Assembly (NCBI RefSeq): GCF_002272015.1
Contig: NZ_NPBY01000032.1
Span: 1 to 64,000 of the forward strand
DNA: 64,000 nucleotides
Reading direction: 5' to 3'
DNA from: Paenibacillus campinasensis
Lineage (GTDB): Bacteria; Bacillota; Bacilli; Paenibacillales; Paenibacillaceae
The notes below the pieces were generated by a model. The model was not told the origin of the DNA. It saw only the letters and a program-made list of their open reading frames with translations, and made no database searches. Positions 45,790 to 54,837 of the stretch are shown here, piece after piece (the stretch's first letter is position 1; the number at the start of each line of letters is the position of its first letter). The position numbers and the translations under genes are program-made.

Positions 45790-47016
45790 TCAGGCTCTCT
45801 TCTTCCTCGTCATCACGTCAAAAATGACTGCCGCCGCGAGCACCCCGCCCCGGATCATATATTGATACGATACGCCGACCCCCAGCAGGTTCATCCCGCT
45901 CGTCAGCGAGGCCATCACAATCGCCCCGATAATAGCGCCGGTCACTTTACCTACGCCACCTGCAGAGGATACGCCGCCAACATAAGCGGCCGCAATCGCA
46001 TCAAGCTCAAACAATGTGCCTGCCGTCGTTGTAGCCGACTGCAGCCGGGCGGTGAACAGGATACCGGAAAGCGCGGACAGCATGCCCATTGATCCGAAGA
46101 CGATGTACGTGATCTTCTTGACGTTGATCCCGCTCAGATGCGCAGCCTCTGGATTGCTTCCAACGGCGTAGATATGACGTCCGAGCACCGTTTTGGTCGT
46201 AAGGAAATGATAGATCAGAACGACCAGCAGCATAATCACTACCGTCCAGGAGAAGCCGTTGTATCCAGCCAGAATCCACGTAATATAACCGATGATCGCG
46301 GAGATAAAGATAAGCTTCAAGGCGAATATCGGCCCCGAGATTACCTCGAACTGGTACTTGATTTTGTTGCGGCGGTTGGCCATTTCACTCAGCACATACA
46401 GTACAATGCACAGTAACCCGAGTATCAAGGACAGAATATGAAGGCCGTTCACCTCGAACAGATCCGGAATAAAGCCGTTGCCAATCGCGTTGAACCGTTC
46501 ATCGCTCACAATAATGGTTCCCGTCTTCTCCGTCATTTGCAGCAGCGCTCCCCGGAAGACGAGCATGCCTGCCAAAGTGGCCACAAATGAAGGGATGCCG
46601 ATTTTCGCGACAAGCACACCGTTGATCAGGCCAAGACCCATCCCCAGCACAAGAATGACCGGAATCGTGATATAGACCGGAACGCCGACCTGCGTCAGCA
46701 TAATGGCTGCGATCGCCCCGAGAAATCCGGCGGCAAAGCCAACGGATAAGTCAATTTGCCGGATGACAATAACGAGGGTCATCCCGACGGCCAGCACCGC
46801 GATATACCCTGTTGCATCCAGCAGGTTACTGATATTGCGGGAGGACATGAACAGCCCATCTGTCAAAATGCTGAAGGTGAGCAAAATGACAAACAAAGCG
46901 ATGTACATGCCGTATTCCCGTATGTTCTCCTTGATTAGAGTCCGGGCTTCCTGTAGAAGGCCCTGCCCCTCCTGCCGCGCTGACGCATTGCGCTTAGGTG
47001 CTTGATTCAGTTCCAT
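45790..47016 (-). CDS. Sugar ABC transporter permease (XylH/MmsB/GguB family)
   Basis: The 408-residue membrane protein belongs to the CUT2 permeases (RbsC family). It has 10-12 spans, VLAVGMTLVIVIRQIDLSVGFAAGFLGAIAAIML, and the C-terminal AIAAAYVGGVSSAGGVGKVTGAIIGAIVMASLTSGMNLLG. Its length above 400 residues favours the XylH/GguB subgroup over RbsC. It is third in the binding protein-ATPase-permease operon, 11 bp after the ATPase. Xylose or a mix of pentoses and hexoses is the likely substrate. Confidence 0.92.
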   Translation of the reverse strand: MELNQAPKRNASARQEGQGLLQEARTLIKENIREYGMYIALFVILLTFSILTDGLFMSSRNISNLLDATGYIAVLAVGMTLVIVIRQIDLSVGFAAGFLGAIAAIMLTQVGVPVYITIPVILVLGMGLGLINGVLVAKIGIPSFVATLAGMLVFRGALLQMTEKTGTIIVSDERFNAIGNGFIPDLFEVNGLHILSLILGLLCIVLYVLSEMANRRNKIKYQFEVISGPIFALKLIFISAIIGYITWILAGYNGFSWTVVIMLLVVLIYHFLTTKTVLGRHIYAVGSNPEAAHLSGINVKKITYIVFGSMGMLSALSGILFTARLQSATTTAGTLFELDAIAAAYVGGVSSAGGVGKVTGAIIGAIVMASLTSGMNLLGVGVSYQYMIRGGVLAAAVIFDVMTRKKRA

Positions 47017-47027
47017 AGGTACTCCTC

Positions 47028-48548
47028 CTATTGTGTAGCCAGCTGCATAATATTTTCCTGATTCGCCTGATCGGCCGGCAGCTCTCCCTTGATCTTGCCG
47101 CCCGCCATTACATAGATGCGGTCGCTCATTCCAAGCACTTCACCAAGCTCAGACGAAATCATAATGATGCTCATTCCCCGAGCAATCAGCTCGTTCATGA
47201 TCGAGTAGATTTCGAATTTGGCGCCGACATCAATGCCTCTTGTCGGTTCGTCCAATATGAGCAGCTTCGGTTCCGTGAACAGCCATTTGCCAATGGATAC
47301 CTTCTGCTGGTTCCCTCCGCTCAGCTTGCCGACCAGCTGCTCCACCGAGGGGGCCTTGATCACCATCGATTGCTTGTATTCCAGGGCCTGCTTTACTTCT
47401 TCATTGTGGTTGATCAGACCCTTGCTGGAGATGGCACGTAGATGCGCGGCCGTAATATTGGACTTGATATCCTGTGCCAGAAACAGCCCATTCCCTTTCC
47501 GGTCCTCGGTCACATAGGCCATGCCGGATCGGATGGCGTCGCTGGTGTGGCTGAATTTCACGGCCTTTCCTTCCAGCCGCATCTCTCCTTGCAGCCTGTA
47601 TTCCTTCGGATTGCCGAACAGGCTCAAGGCCAGCTCCGTCCGGCCTGAGCCCATTAAGCCGGCGATGCCCACAATCTCGCCTTTGCGCACCTGAAGACGC
47701 ACGTCTTTGGCGACATGGCGACCAAGTCTGGAGTCATAGGCGCTCCAGTCAACCAGCTCCAGCACACGCTCCCCGAAGCTGCTGGAAGCTCTTTTCGGAT
47801 AAATATCGCTCAGCTCCCGGCCCACCATATGCTTGATGATTGCATTCTCCGTAATCTCGCCTTTGGCTGCGTCCAGCGTGCAGATCGTCCGCCCGTCGCG
47901 AAGCACCGTAGCCGAATCAGCAATCGAAATGACTTCCTTCAGCTTGTGCGAGATCATGATGCAGGTGATTCCTTGATCCTTCAGCTCGCGCAGCAGCTGC
48001 AGCAAATTCTCACTGTCATCCTCGTTCAGCGCCGCCGTCGGTTCATCCAGAATGAGCAGCTTTACATCCTTGCTGAGCGCCTTCGCAATCTCCACCAGCT
48101 GCTGTTTGCCGACACCCAGATCCTTGACGAGCGTCTCCGGATTGACATCGAGCTTCACCTTCCGCAGCATCTCCTTGGATTTCACAATCGTCTGGTTCCA
48201 GTCGACCAGCTTGCCCCGCTTCACTTCATTGCCGGCAAAAATATTCTCATACACGCTCAGATCGGGAAACAGCGCCAGCTCCTGATAGATGATGACAATG
48301 CCTGCATTGACACTGTCCTTGATCGTCCGGAACCGCTGCGTCTGCCCTTCAAATACGATCTCGCCTTCATACGTGCCGTGCGGATAGACACCGCTGAGCA
48401 CTTTCATCAGCGTTGATTTGCCTGCGCCGTTCTCACCGACAAGGCAATGAATCTCGCCCTTTTTCACTTTGAAATTGACATCAGACAAGGCCTTGACCCC
48501 GATAAACTCCTTGCTGATTCTCTTCATCTCCAATATGGTCTCGCCCAT
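47028..48548 (-). CDS. Sugar ABC transporter double ATPase (XylG/MmsA/GguA family)
   Basis: The 506-residue protein has two fused ABC domains. The first has Walker A GENGAGKST, signature LGVGKQQLVEIAKAL and LILDEPTAAL. The second has a degenerate Walker A (GLMGSGRTE), signature LSGGNQQKVSIGKWL and LILDEPTRGIDVGAK. This is the standard CUT2 ATPase form. The frame extends upstream to 48692, but the ATG at 48548 with GGAGG 7 bp before it starts the domain (MGETILEMKRISKEF). It lies between the binding-protein and permease genes. Confidence 0.93.
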   Translation of the reverse strand: MGETILEMKRISKEFIGVKALSDVNFKVKKGEIHCLVGENGAGKSTLMKVLSGVYPHGTYEGEIVFEGQTQRFRTIKDSVNAGIVIIYQELALFPDLSVYENIFAGNEVKRGKLVDWNQTIVKSKEMLRKVKLDVNPETLVKDLGVGKQQLVEIAKALSKDVKLLILDEPTAALNEDDSENLLQLLRELKDQGITCIMISHKLKEVISIADSATVLRDGRTICTLDAAKGEITENAIIKHMVGRELSDIYPKRASSSFGERVLELVDWSAYDSRLGRHVAKDVRLQVRKGEIVGIAGLMGSGRTELALSLFGNPKEYRLQGEMRLEGKAVKFSHTSDAIRSGMAYVTEDRKGNGLFLAQDIKSNITAAHLRAISSKGLINHNEEVKQALEYKQSMVIKAPSVEQLVGKLSGGNQQKVSIGKWLFTEPKLLILDEPTRGIDVGAKFEIYSIMNELIARGMSIIMISSELGEVLGMSDRIYVMAGGKIKGELPADQANQENIMQLATQ

Positions 48549-48648
48549 CGTATAGCCTCCTTCATCCGGGCAGCTGTCTGAGGGATGACGCCGCAAGCAG
48601 GGATAGCCTCGACTATCCCTGCCCTTCACAAGCGTCTCCTTACTCAAG

Positions 48649-49752
48649 TTACAAGCCGGTGAATTCGCTTGCCTCGTAGTAGCCGGAATCAATCATCTCT
48701 TGCTGAACGTTGTCTTTGTGTACAACGATGACGTCAGTTTGCTTCGCTTTGACTTCGATTTTGCCATTGTTATAGGATCCGGTTGTTTCCGGGGTCTTGC
48801 CCTCCAGAATCGCCACCGCCATGTCCATCGCATCCTTGACGAGAACACGCACGTCCTTGAATACCGTCATCGACTGTTTGCCGTCAATGATGTACTGTAT
48901 CGTTGCTATTTCCGCATCCTGACCGGTAATGACATAGTTCGTGACCGCGCTGTCGGAGGCGAATACGTCCGCAATGGCGCGGGCCGTGCCGTCATTCGGC
49001 GCCAGTACAGCTACATCGCCCTTCAGATCAGCTCCGGCTGCTGTCAGATGCGTCTGCGCTTTGTTCTTTGCTTCGTTCGGATCCCAGTTCGTCGTAACCT
49101 GGCCGATAATTTTGCTCTGCTGATCCCGGGACAACTCGGCGGTATCCTGTACCGCTACGGCTTCGCTGGAGTTGGCAATCTTGAAGGTGCCGTCAGCGAT
49201 CTTCGGCTGCAGCACAGACCAAGCGCCTTTAAAGAACAGGAACGCGTTGTTGTCAGCCGCTGAGCCAGCATACAGATACAGCGGCACGCCGCTGCCGGAG
49301 GCGTTGTCTACCAGGAACTGCGCCTGTGCGGCACCGACAGCCTCACTGTCGAAGGTGACGTAGTAATCCACCGCATCGGTATTGGTGATCAGGCGGTCAT
49401 AAGCGATGACCGTAATGCCTTCCTTCTTGGCCGCCTCCACGGCAGCCGCCGCCGCATCGCCGTCCTGCGGACAGATGATCAGCACCTGGATGCCTTTGTT
49501 GATCAGTGTTTCGACGTTTTCTTTTTCCTTCGCGGACGAGCCTTGGCTGAACAAAATTTCCGTGGTGTACTCCGTGCCCGACAGCGCCTCCTTGAACCGC
49601 TGTTCATCCTGAATCCACCGCGTCTCATCCTTGGTCGGGAGAACGATTCCCACCGAAATTTTCCCGCTTCCGCTCTGGCTGCATGCAGCCGTGAACATCA
49701 CGGCCATGACCATGATCAGCATCATTGCAATCGGTTTCATAAGTTTTGTCAT
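48649..49752 (-). CDS. Sugar-binding lipoprotein (XylF/ChvE family)
   Basis: The 367-residue lipoprotein has a signal peptide ending at Cys24 (TAACSQS) and a type I periplasmic-binding fold: ISVGIVLPTKDETRWIQDEQRFKEAL, IQVLIICPQDGDAAAAAVEAAKKEGITVIAYDRLI, then APNDGTARAIADVF and VITGQDAE. This pattern fits the xylose/ChvE group. The conserved YAGSAADNNAFLFFKGAWSVLQP is typical of ChvE. It supplies sugars to the ATPase/permease pair downstream. The adjacent sugar-sensing two-component operon probably controls it. Confidence 0.92.
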   Translation of the reverse strand: MTKLMKPIAMMLIMVMAVMFTAACSQSGSGKISVGIVLPTKDETRWIQDEQRFKEALSGTEYTTEILFSQGSSAKEKENVETLINKGIQVLIICPQDGDAAAAAVEAAKKEGITVIAYDRLITNTDAVDYYVTFDSEAVGAAQAQFLVDNASGSGVPLYLYAGSAADNNAFLFFKGAWSVLQPKIADGTFKIANSSEAVAVQDTAELSRDQQSKIIGQVTTNWDPNEAKNKAQTHLTAAGADLKGDVAVLAPNDGTARAIADVFASDSAVTNYVITGQDAEIATIQYIIDGKQSMTVFKDVRVLVKDAMDMAVAILEGKTPETTGSYNNGKIEVKAKQTDVIVVHKDNVQQEMIDSGYYEASEFTGL

Positions 49753-49796
49753 TGCCGAACCCCTCTTTCGTTATGGATAATCTAAAAGACACGTTA

Positions 49797-49867
49797 ACTA
49801 TAGCACCGGGTTTTCGCCGTTATCGTCATGATCACTAGTCTTCTTTTTAGATCATCTTGACTTTTTT
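49797..49867 (-). promoter_or_regulatory. Candidate activated promoter of the sugar ABC operon
   Basis: On the minus strand a TATAGT -10 (49797-49802) lies 45 bp upstream of the start, without a good -35. Between 49830 and 49867 two imperfect direct repeats of about 18-20 bp occur, each starting AAAAAG and ending GATC. That is the kind of pattern bound by AraC-type response regulators such as the YesN protein encoded nearby. Confidence 0.35.
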
Positions 49868-49972
49868 GACGACAGTGCCGTGTGCGCGGGTCCGAAACGA
49901 TAAGACAAACGCCCCGGTCACTCCTGCTCAGGCAGAAAGGATCGGGGCGTGGATTTGCCCATTGGGCGACAC

Positions 49973-50110
49973 GATGGCTCGGTGGTACGACGGCTGATGG
50001 CTTCATGATGACTCGTTGGTGATACGACGGCTGATGGAATCATGATGGCTCGTTGGTGGTACGGTGGCTGATGGAATCATAATGGCTCGTTGGTGGTACG
50101 GTGGCTTCAT
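49973..50110. repeat. Four degenerate tandem repeats of about 37 bp
   Basis: Units at 49973-50006, 50007-50043, 50044-50080 and 50081-50110 share GATGGCTCGTTGGTGGTACG followed by a variable G/A-rich part ending in TCAT. The units are 34, 37, 37 and 30 bp. They are non-coding in the direction of either flanking gene. Confidence 0.8.
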
Positions 50111-50115
50111 GATGG

Positions 50116-50294
50116 CTTTGTACGATTTGTCGTACAAAGACTATGCTAAGCCCAGTGGTTACAAGTGAATTGTACGATTTATCACACAAAATTCCTCGTC
50201 CACTCATGCAAACCTCTGATTTTGTATGGAAAATCGTACAAAACCGACCATTTTGTCGAATAAAAGTGTGATTTGTACGACGAATCATACAAAA
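50116..50294. repeat. Array of four palindromes with 51-52-bp periodicity
   Basis: Four imperfect inverted repeats (arms close to TTTGTACGA and TCGTACAAA around a four-base centre) occur at 50116-50139, 50169-50190, 50220-50243 and 50271-50294. Their centres are 51-52 bp apart, with unrelated 28-29-bp spacers between them. The first has perfect 10-bp arms. The array lies between the sugar transporter and the sensor operon. Confidence 0.7.
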
Positions 50295-50480
50295 CACTCA
50301 TACAAATCATCTTATGCTGTTCATACAACCTCGCGGCGGACGATGCCACCCGAACAGTTATAACTTCTGGCGTATAATATTATCTCCTTAGAAAAAGGCC
50401 CCCGGTCACTCTCGAAGGAAAGAAACGCCTGACGTGGAAGCTTTAATGCATCAATCTTACCAGGCCAAATTACGAATCCC

Positions 50481-50528
50481 CTTACTAGTTACCTTACTAG
50501 TTACCTTGCTAATTCCCTTACTAGTTCC
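50481..50528. repeat. Four 12-bp tandem repeats
   Basis: CTTACTAGTTAC occurs twice, then CTTGCTAATTCC, then CTTACTAGTTCC, without gaps. The repeat is in non-coding sequence. Confidence 0.8.
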
Positions 50529-50603
50529 GTCCCCTTTGCAGTCCCCATGTTCGTCCTCCAATAGGGGAGTAGGCGTCAGAGGAGAATCCGACAATGTCAA
50601 AAA

Positions 50604-50621
50604 GCCCGGGCTTCGCCGGGC
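50604..50621 (-). terminator. Terminator of the sugar-sensing operon
   Basis: GCCCGG and CCGGGC close a GCTTCG loop. On the minus strand TTTTTGA follows, about 70 bp after the stop of the XylF-like gene. Confidence 0.7.
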
Positions 50622-50688
50622 ATCCTGTAGTCATCCGATGCGGTTATGTCACAGTCCAGCGCTTCGCTCGCTGAATTCGCTGCCCTTT

Positions 50689-51807
50689 CTAACGCTTTGC
50701 GGCTGAATAGACCTCCTCCCTGCTGTGGAAACCGTCGGCAATAATCGTCTCATCGATCGTTTCCCGATTCACCGCAATCGGCGTCAGCAGCAGGGACGGA
50801 ACTTCCAGCTTGCCGTTGCTCATCGTCCGGTGGATTTCCACCGGCTCGTCCTTCGCCAGCTTCACCGCCATTTCGGCCGCTGTCTGCGCCATCGACTGAA
50901 TCGGCTTGTACACGGTCATCGTTTGCGTTCCCTCGACAATGCGGATCGCCGCCGTCAAGTCGGCATCCTGGCCGGCGACCGGCACTTTCCCGGCGAGCCC
51001 CCTCGCCTCAAGCTCCTTGATCACCTCGTTCGCCGTAGCATCATTGGCCGCAATCACCGCGTCTATGTCATTGCCGTTGACATCGAGGGCGGTCTTAATG
51101 TTCTCTCTCGCAATGTCTGTCTTCCAGTTATGCGTCCACTCATCATAGACGACCGTAATGTCACCGCGATCGATCAGCGGCTGCAGCACGTGGAATACGC
51201 CCTTCTTCAACAGATGCGCATTGTTGTCCGTCTCGGCACCGCCGATGTAGACATATTTCCCGCGTGGAACCAGCTCCGTAATGGCCTGGGCCTGCAGTTC
51301 ACCCACGCGCTCATTATCAAACGAGATGTACAAATCGACGCTGGCATTGCGGATGAGCCGGTCATAGGCGAGCACCTTAATGCCTGCCGCATGAGCCCGG
51401 TGGACAATTGCAGCCATCGCATCGGCATTATGGGGAACAACCACGAGCACATCCACTCCCCGGCTGATCAGCGTTTCCGCTTGCACAAGCTGAAGGGCGT
51501 CGTCTCCGTTCGCCGCCATCACCTCGACCTCGGCACCAAGCTTTTCGGCCTCCGCCCGGAATAAATCCCGATCCTTTAACCATCGCTCCTCCAGCAGCGT
51601 GTCCATGGAAAAGCCGATCTTCAGCCTCTCACTCCCCGCCGCAGCCTGAACGGTCCCCGGACCGGACATGCCGCTCTCCACTGGCTCATCCGGGGCGAAC
51701 AGCCCGGACTTTACCGGCAGGTGGAAGGTGGTCAGCACGCAGACCACAAGCAGCCACAGGCCTGGTCGCCAAGGCATTCGCCTGGCCGCATCGAGATATC
51801 GTTTCAA
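50689..51807 (-). CDS. XylF-like sugar-binding protein, last gene of a sensor operon
   Basis: The 372-residue protein has an N-terminal hydrophobic segment (about residues 12-32) without a lipobox Cys, a Pro/Glu/Gly-rich linker and a xylose-type binding domain (LKIGFSMDTLLEERWLKDRDLF, VVVPHNADAMAAIVHRAHAAGIKVLAYDRLIRNASVDLYISFDN, YIGGAETDNNAHLLKKGVFHVLQP). It is encoded 38 bp after the response regulator. Its lack of a dedicated permease and its membrane anchor suggest a sensing partner for the kinase rather than, or in addition to, transport. Confidence 0.85.
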   Translation of the reverse strand: MKRYLDAARRMPWRPGLWLLVVCVLTTFHLPVKSGLFAPDEPVESGMSGPGTVQAAAGSERLKIGFSMDTLLEERWLKDRDLFRAEAEKLGAEVEVMAANGDDALQLVQAETLISRGVDVLVVVPHNADAMAAIVHRAHAAGIKVLAYDRLIRNASVDLYISFDNERVGELQAQAITELVPRGKYVYIGGAETDNNAHLLKKGVFHVLQPLIDRGDITVVYDEWTHNWKTDIARENIKTALDVNGNDIDAVIAANDATANEVIKELEARGLAGKVPVAGQDADLTAAIRIVEGTQTMTVYKPIQSMAQTAAEMAVKLAKDEPVEIHRTMSNGKLEVPSLLLTPIAVNRETIDETIIADGFHSREEVYSAAKR

Positions 51808-51845
51808 CTGTCGTCCCTCCTTGGACCGGATCTTTGATCAAATCT

Positions 51846-53396
51846 TTAGTTCTTCGCACCAGAATGTCTCTGAAGCAGCTGCTTTCTATATTCGGTAGGC
51901 GACACTCCGCATGTTTTTCTGAACACTTTGCTGAAATAATTCGGATCGTGATAACCGACCTCATATGTAATTTCCTTGAGACTTCGATTCGGGTCGCGCA
52001 TCAGCTGCTTCGCTTTCTCAATCCGGCATTCCGTCAGGAAATCAATATAGTTCATTCCCGTCTGATCCTTGAACCATTTGCTGATGTAATATGGATTGAG
52101 TCCTGCCCATTCGGCGATCACTTCCAGTGATATATCCGCATGGGCGTGTTCTTCGATAAACTGCTTGATGCGATAGATCAACTCCGGCGATGTCTGCTGA
52201 CAATAATCCTCGTAGTGCTGCTGCATCGTCTGAACCATGCGTATCGTCTCCGCCCTGAACTGGCGGTAATCCCTCGCCTGGAACGTATACATCGGCTTCT
52301 CCGCTGCCATGCCCATCTCGGTCAAGAGCCTAGAAGCGATCCACAGCATTTCCAGCATGCGCTGCTGGGCCTGGATAACATGCACCTGCTCATGCTCCAG
52401 CCGCTCGATGACATCCATCATGCTCCGCAGCACGCTCTCCCATCGGCCCAGCCGGACATCTTCGAGATACGCCCGCTCCTGCTGCCGGTCCATCCAGTCT
52501 CTGACGGTGCCCTGGACAGGCATATCCTCATAGAACCGGTATTTCACCGGAGCCGACATATCCATCGTGGCCATCATCGCTTCCTGGTACGATTGCCGGA
52601 TATCATGCAGCGAGCCGTACACATTGCCAATGCCTACAAACCATCCTTCCCGATTTCCGTTGCCTGCTGCTGCCATAATCGCCTGGGCCAGCGCCACCGC
52701 CTGGTTCCGATACGACCGGTCTCGTTCGCGGAACACAATCACCGGAATCTGCAGCCCGCACATCGCTCCGATCCAGCATATTCCCTCCTGCCTGATCCTG
52801 TCCTTGACAGCAGCATACAGATGCTCGGCCTGTTCAGGCAGCGTGACCTTCATCGCATACATCTCCTCGTTCGCACTTCGTCCCAGGAGCGTCAGAAGCT
52901 CTTCCAGATGCACATCATGCACATGATCGAACAGGAGCTGGGTCACGACATCGGTCTCAACAAGCGGCAGCGCCTTGTTCAGTACGGCCTGTTGACGGAT
53001 TAGCAGTTCGCGCGTTTGCCGCTCTGCGCCGATCTGCTCCAGCACTCGGGTGACCGAAGCGACGATCTCCCGCGCTTTGCTTGGCTTAAGCAGATAATCC
53101 TTGACACCAAGCTTGATCGCTTGCCGCGCATAGTCGAACGTATCAAATGCGGTCACCATCATGAACCGGGTTTCGGGACGTAGTTCCGAAATGTGTCGAA
53201 TCGCTTCCAGCCCGTTCATGCCCGGCATTTTAATGTCCATCAGGATTAAATCCGGCTCGAAGGTTCGAGCCATTTCTACCGCTGCCTTGCCGTTGGCGGC
53301 TTCCTCAATGGCGATCTCAGCAATGCCATGCTGCAAAATGGCATGCAGCCCCTCACGCTCAATCCGCTCATCATCCACAATCAGAACTTTGTACAT
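51846..53396 (-). CDS. YesN-type response regulator with AraC output domain
   Basis: The protein is about 516 residues. The receiver domain (1-120) has MYKVLIVDDERIEREGL, phospho-Asp in LILMDIKMPGMNG and KDYLLKP. A long middle domain follows, then the AraC DNA-binding domain (LEVIAEWAGLNPYYISKWFKDQTG, ITYEVGYHDPNYFSKVFRKTCGVSP). It is coupled to the kinase gene by overlap. The ATG at 53396 begins the conserved domain. An ATG at 53405 is also possible. It probably activates the sugar ABC operon downstream. Confidence 0.92.
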   Translation of the reverse strand: MYKVLIVDDERIEREGLHAILQHGIAEIAIEEAANGKAAVEMARTFEPDLILMDIKMPGMNGLEAIRHISELRPETRFMMVTAFDTFDYARQAIKLGVKDYLLKPSKAREIVASVTRVLEQIGAERQTRELLIRQQAVLNKALPLVETDVVTQLLFDHVHDVHLEELLTLLGRSANEEMYAMKVTLPEQAEHLYAAVKDRIRQEGICWIGAMCGLQIPVIVFRERDRSYRNQAVALAQAIMAAAGNGNREGWFVGIGNVYGSLHDIRQSYQEAMMATMDMSAPVKYRFYEDMPVQGTVRDWMDRQQERAYLEDVRLGRWESVLRSMMDVIERLEHEQVHVIQAQQRMLEMLWIASRLLTEMGMAAEKPMYTFQARDYRQFRAETIRMVQTMQQHYEDYCQQTSPELIYRIKQFIEEHAHADISLEVIAEWAGLNPYYISKWFKDQTGMNYIDFLTECRIEKAKQLMRDPNRSLKEITYEVGYHDPNYFSKVFRKTCGVSPTEYRKQLLQRHSGAKN

Positions 53397-54837
53397 GCTC
53401 CTCATTTCCCCTTTTTGGCAGTGTTAAGATGATGGTTGTACCCGCGCCCTGCGCACTCTTAATGTGAATGACATCCGCTCCCTGATAGAAAAGCTTCAGC
53501 CGCTGAACGACGTTGCTAAATCCGATGCCGGTGGAATGCCCGCCGCTGCCGGTGTCCACTCCAGCAACAATCGATCTGATCTTGGCTTCCGGAATGCCCG
53601 GGCCGTCATCTTCAATGACAACCCGGACATGCTCCGCTTCGTCCTTGACAATAAACCGTATGATGCCCCCTTCCTCCCTCGGCTCAACCGCATGAATGAC
53701 AGCGTTTTCAATGAGGGGCTGCAGCGTAAGTCCCGGCAGCTGGATGTACAGGCAGCGTTCATCGATATCCGCCTGAAACTGAAGACGTTCGGCAAATCGG
53801 GCAGTCTGGATCTCGATGTATTGATGCAGCACACGCACTTCGTCATAGAGCGTAACCGACCGGTTCAGCCGTTTCAGATTGTAGCGCAGCAGCTCCGCGA
53901 CATTAACGAGCAGATCGCTCGTTTCCTCAGAGCCTTCCAGATAGGCTTTTTTGGAGATGGTGTCCAGTGTATTAAACAGAAAATGCGGATTGATCTGGCT
54001 CTGCAAGCTGCGGAGCTGGCTTTCTTGTAGCAGCAGCCGACTTTGCTGGAGCTCCTTTTCGAGCTGCGCCTTTTCTTGAATCTCCATGATGAGGTTGTTG
54101 ATGTTCACGCGCATGCGCTCGAACATTTTGGCCAGGAAAGAGATTTCGTCATTCGAATTCACCTCGATTCTCAAATCGAATCTTCCCCGGGAAATTTCCT
54201 TGGCCGCACGGCTAAGCGACAGCAGCGGTCTTGTAATGCTGTGGGAGAACCAATAGGTGAACACCGCAAGCAAAAATGTGATGAGCAGCAGCAGCCAGAC
54301 ACCCAGCTGTTTCAAGGCTTCGGTCCGTTCGATAATCCCCCGGTAAAAAGGATTGTAGGTGTTCAGTTCCTTGTCGATCAGCGTCAGGGTCATCTCGGAA
54401 ATGTACAGGGACAGGCGGGTCGCCTCGGCAAAAGTGGTGCTTGTCGCCTCCGGATCATTCTCCGATCTTAGCAGCAGTGTTCGATCCGTCGTCTCAACGA
54501 GACTGTCCATTAGATGGACGACACTGCTCAGTTCAGCGTCATTATCCGTATTGCGCAGCCGATACATCTCATACTTCGACTGGCGGATATGGTCGATCGC
54601 TTCCTGGAGCAGTGCCCGCTGCTCCTGAGCTGGCGTCACCAGGTAATTGTTCAAGGCGGCAACCAGCTCCTTGCTGGCTATGCTGGCGTCATTCATCTGA
54701 ATATACCGCTGTAGGATATTGTTATACTGATCTTGCGTTTGCTGATTATAGTACGTTAGCGCCGCCCAGATGGAAGCCATAATGACCAGGACGACGGCAG
54801 CGAGAAGCCATATTTTATGCTGAATGCTCATCTTCAT
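53371..54837 (-). CDS. LytS/YesM-type sensor histidine kinase
   Basis: The 488-residue membrane kinase has an N-terminal span (about 8-28), an extracellular helical sensor of about 150 residues, a second span (about 178-198) and a HAMP domain (SITRPLLSLSRAAKEI). The catalytic core has QINPHFLFNTLDTISKKAYL, PLIENAVIHAVE and GIGFSNVVQRLKLFY. Its ATG overlaps the stop of the upstream anchored sugar-binding protein by 4 bp. The gene order (anchored binding protein, LytS-type kinase, YesN-type regulator) is that of the XylFII-LytS-YesN xylose sensor of clostridia. Confidence 0.92.
   Translation of the reverse strand: MKMSIQHKIWLLAAVVLVIMASIWAALTYYNQQTQDQYNNILQRYIQMNDASIASKELVAALNNYLVTPAQEQRALLQEAIDHIRQSKYEMYRLRNTDNDAELSSVVHLMDSLVETTDRTLLLRSENDPEATSTTFAEATRLSLYISEMTLTLIDKELNTYNPFYRGIIERTEALKQLGVWLLLLITFLLAVFTYWFSHSITRPLLSLSRAAKEISRGRFDLRIEVNSNDEISFLAKMFERMRVNINNLIMEIQEKAQLEKELQQSRLLLQESQLRSLQSQINPHFLFNTLDTISKKAYLEGSEETSDLLVNVAELLRYNLKRLNRSVTLYDEVRVLHQYIEIQTARFAERLQFQADIDERCLYIQLPGLTLQPLIENAVIHAVEPREEGGIIRFIVKDEAEHVRVVIEDDGPGIPEAKIRSIVAGVDTGSGGHSTGIGFSNVVQRLKLFYQGADVIHIKSAQGAGTTIILTLPKRGNEEHVQSSDCG

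Noticed and set aside
50116..50294. CRISPR array
   Set aside because: Four palindromic repeats with equal spacers superficially resemble one, but repeats are short and degenerate, the number is low, and no cas gene is in the window.
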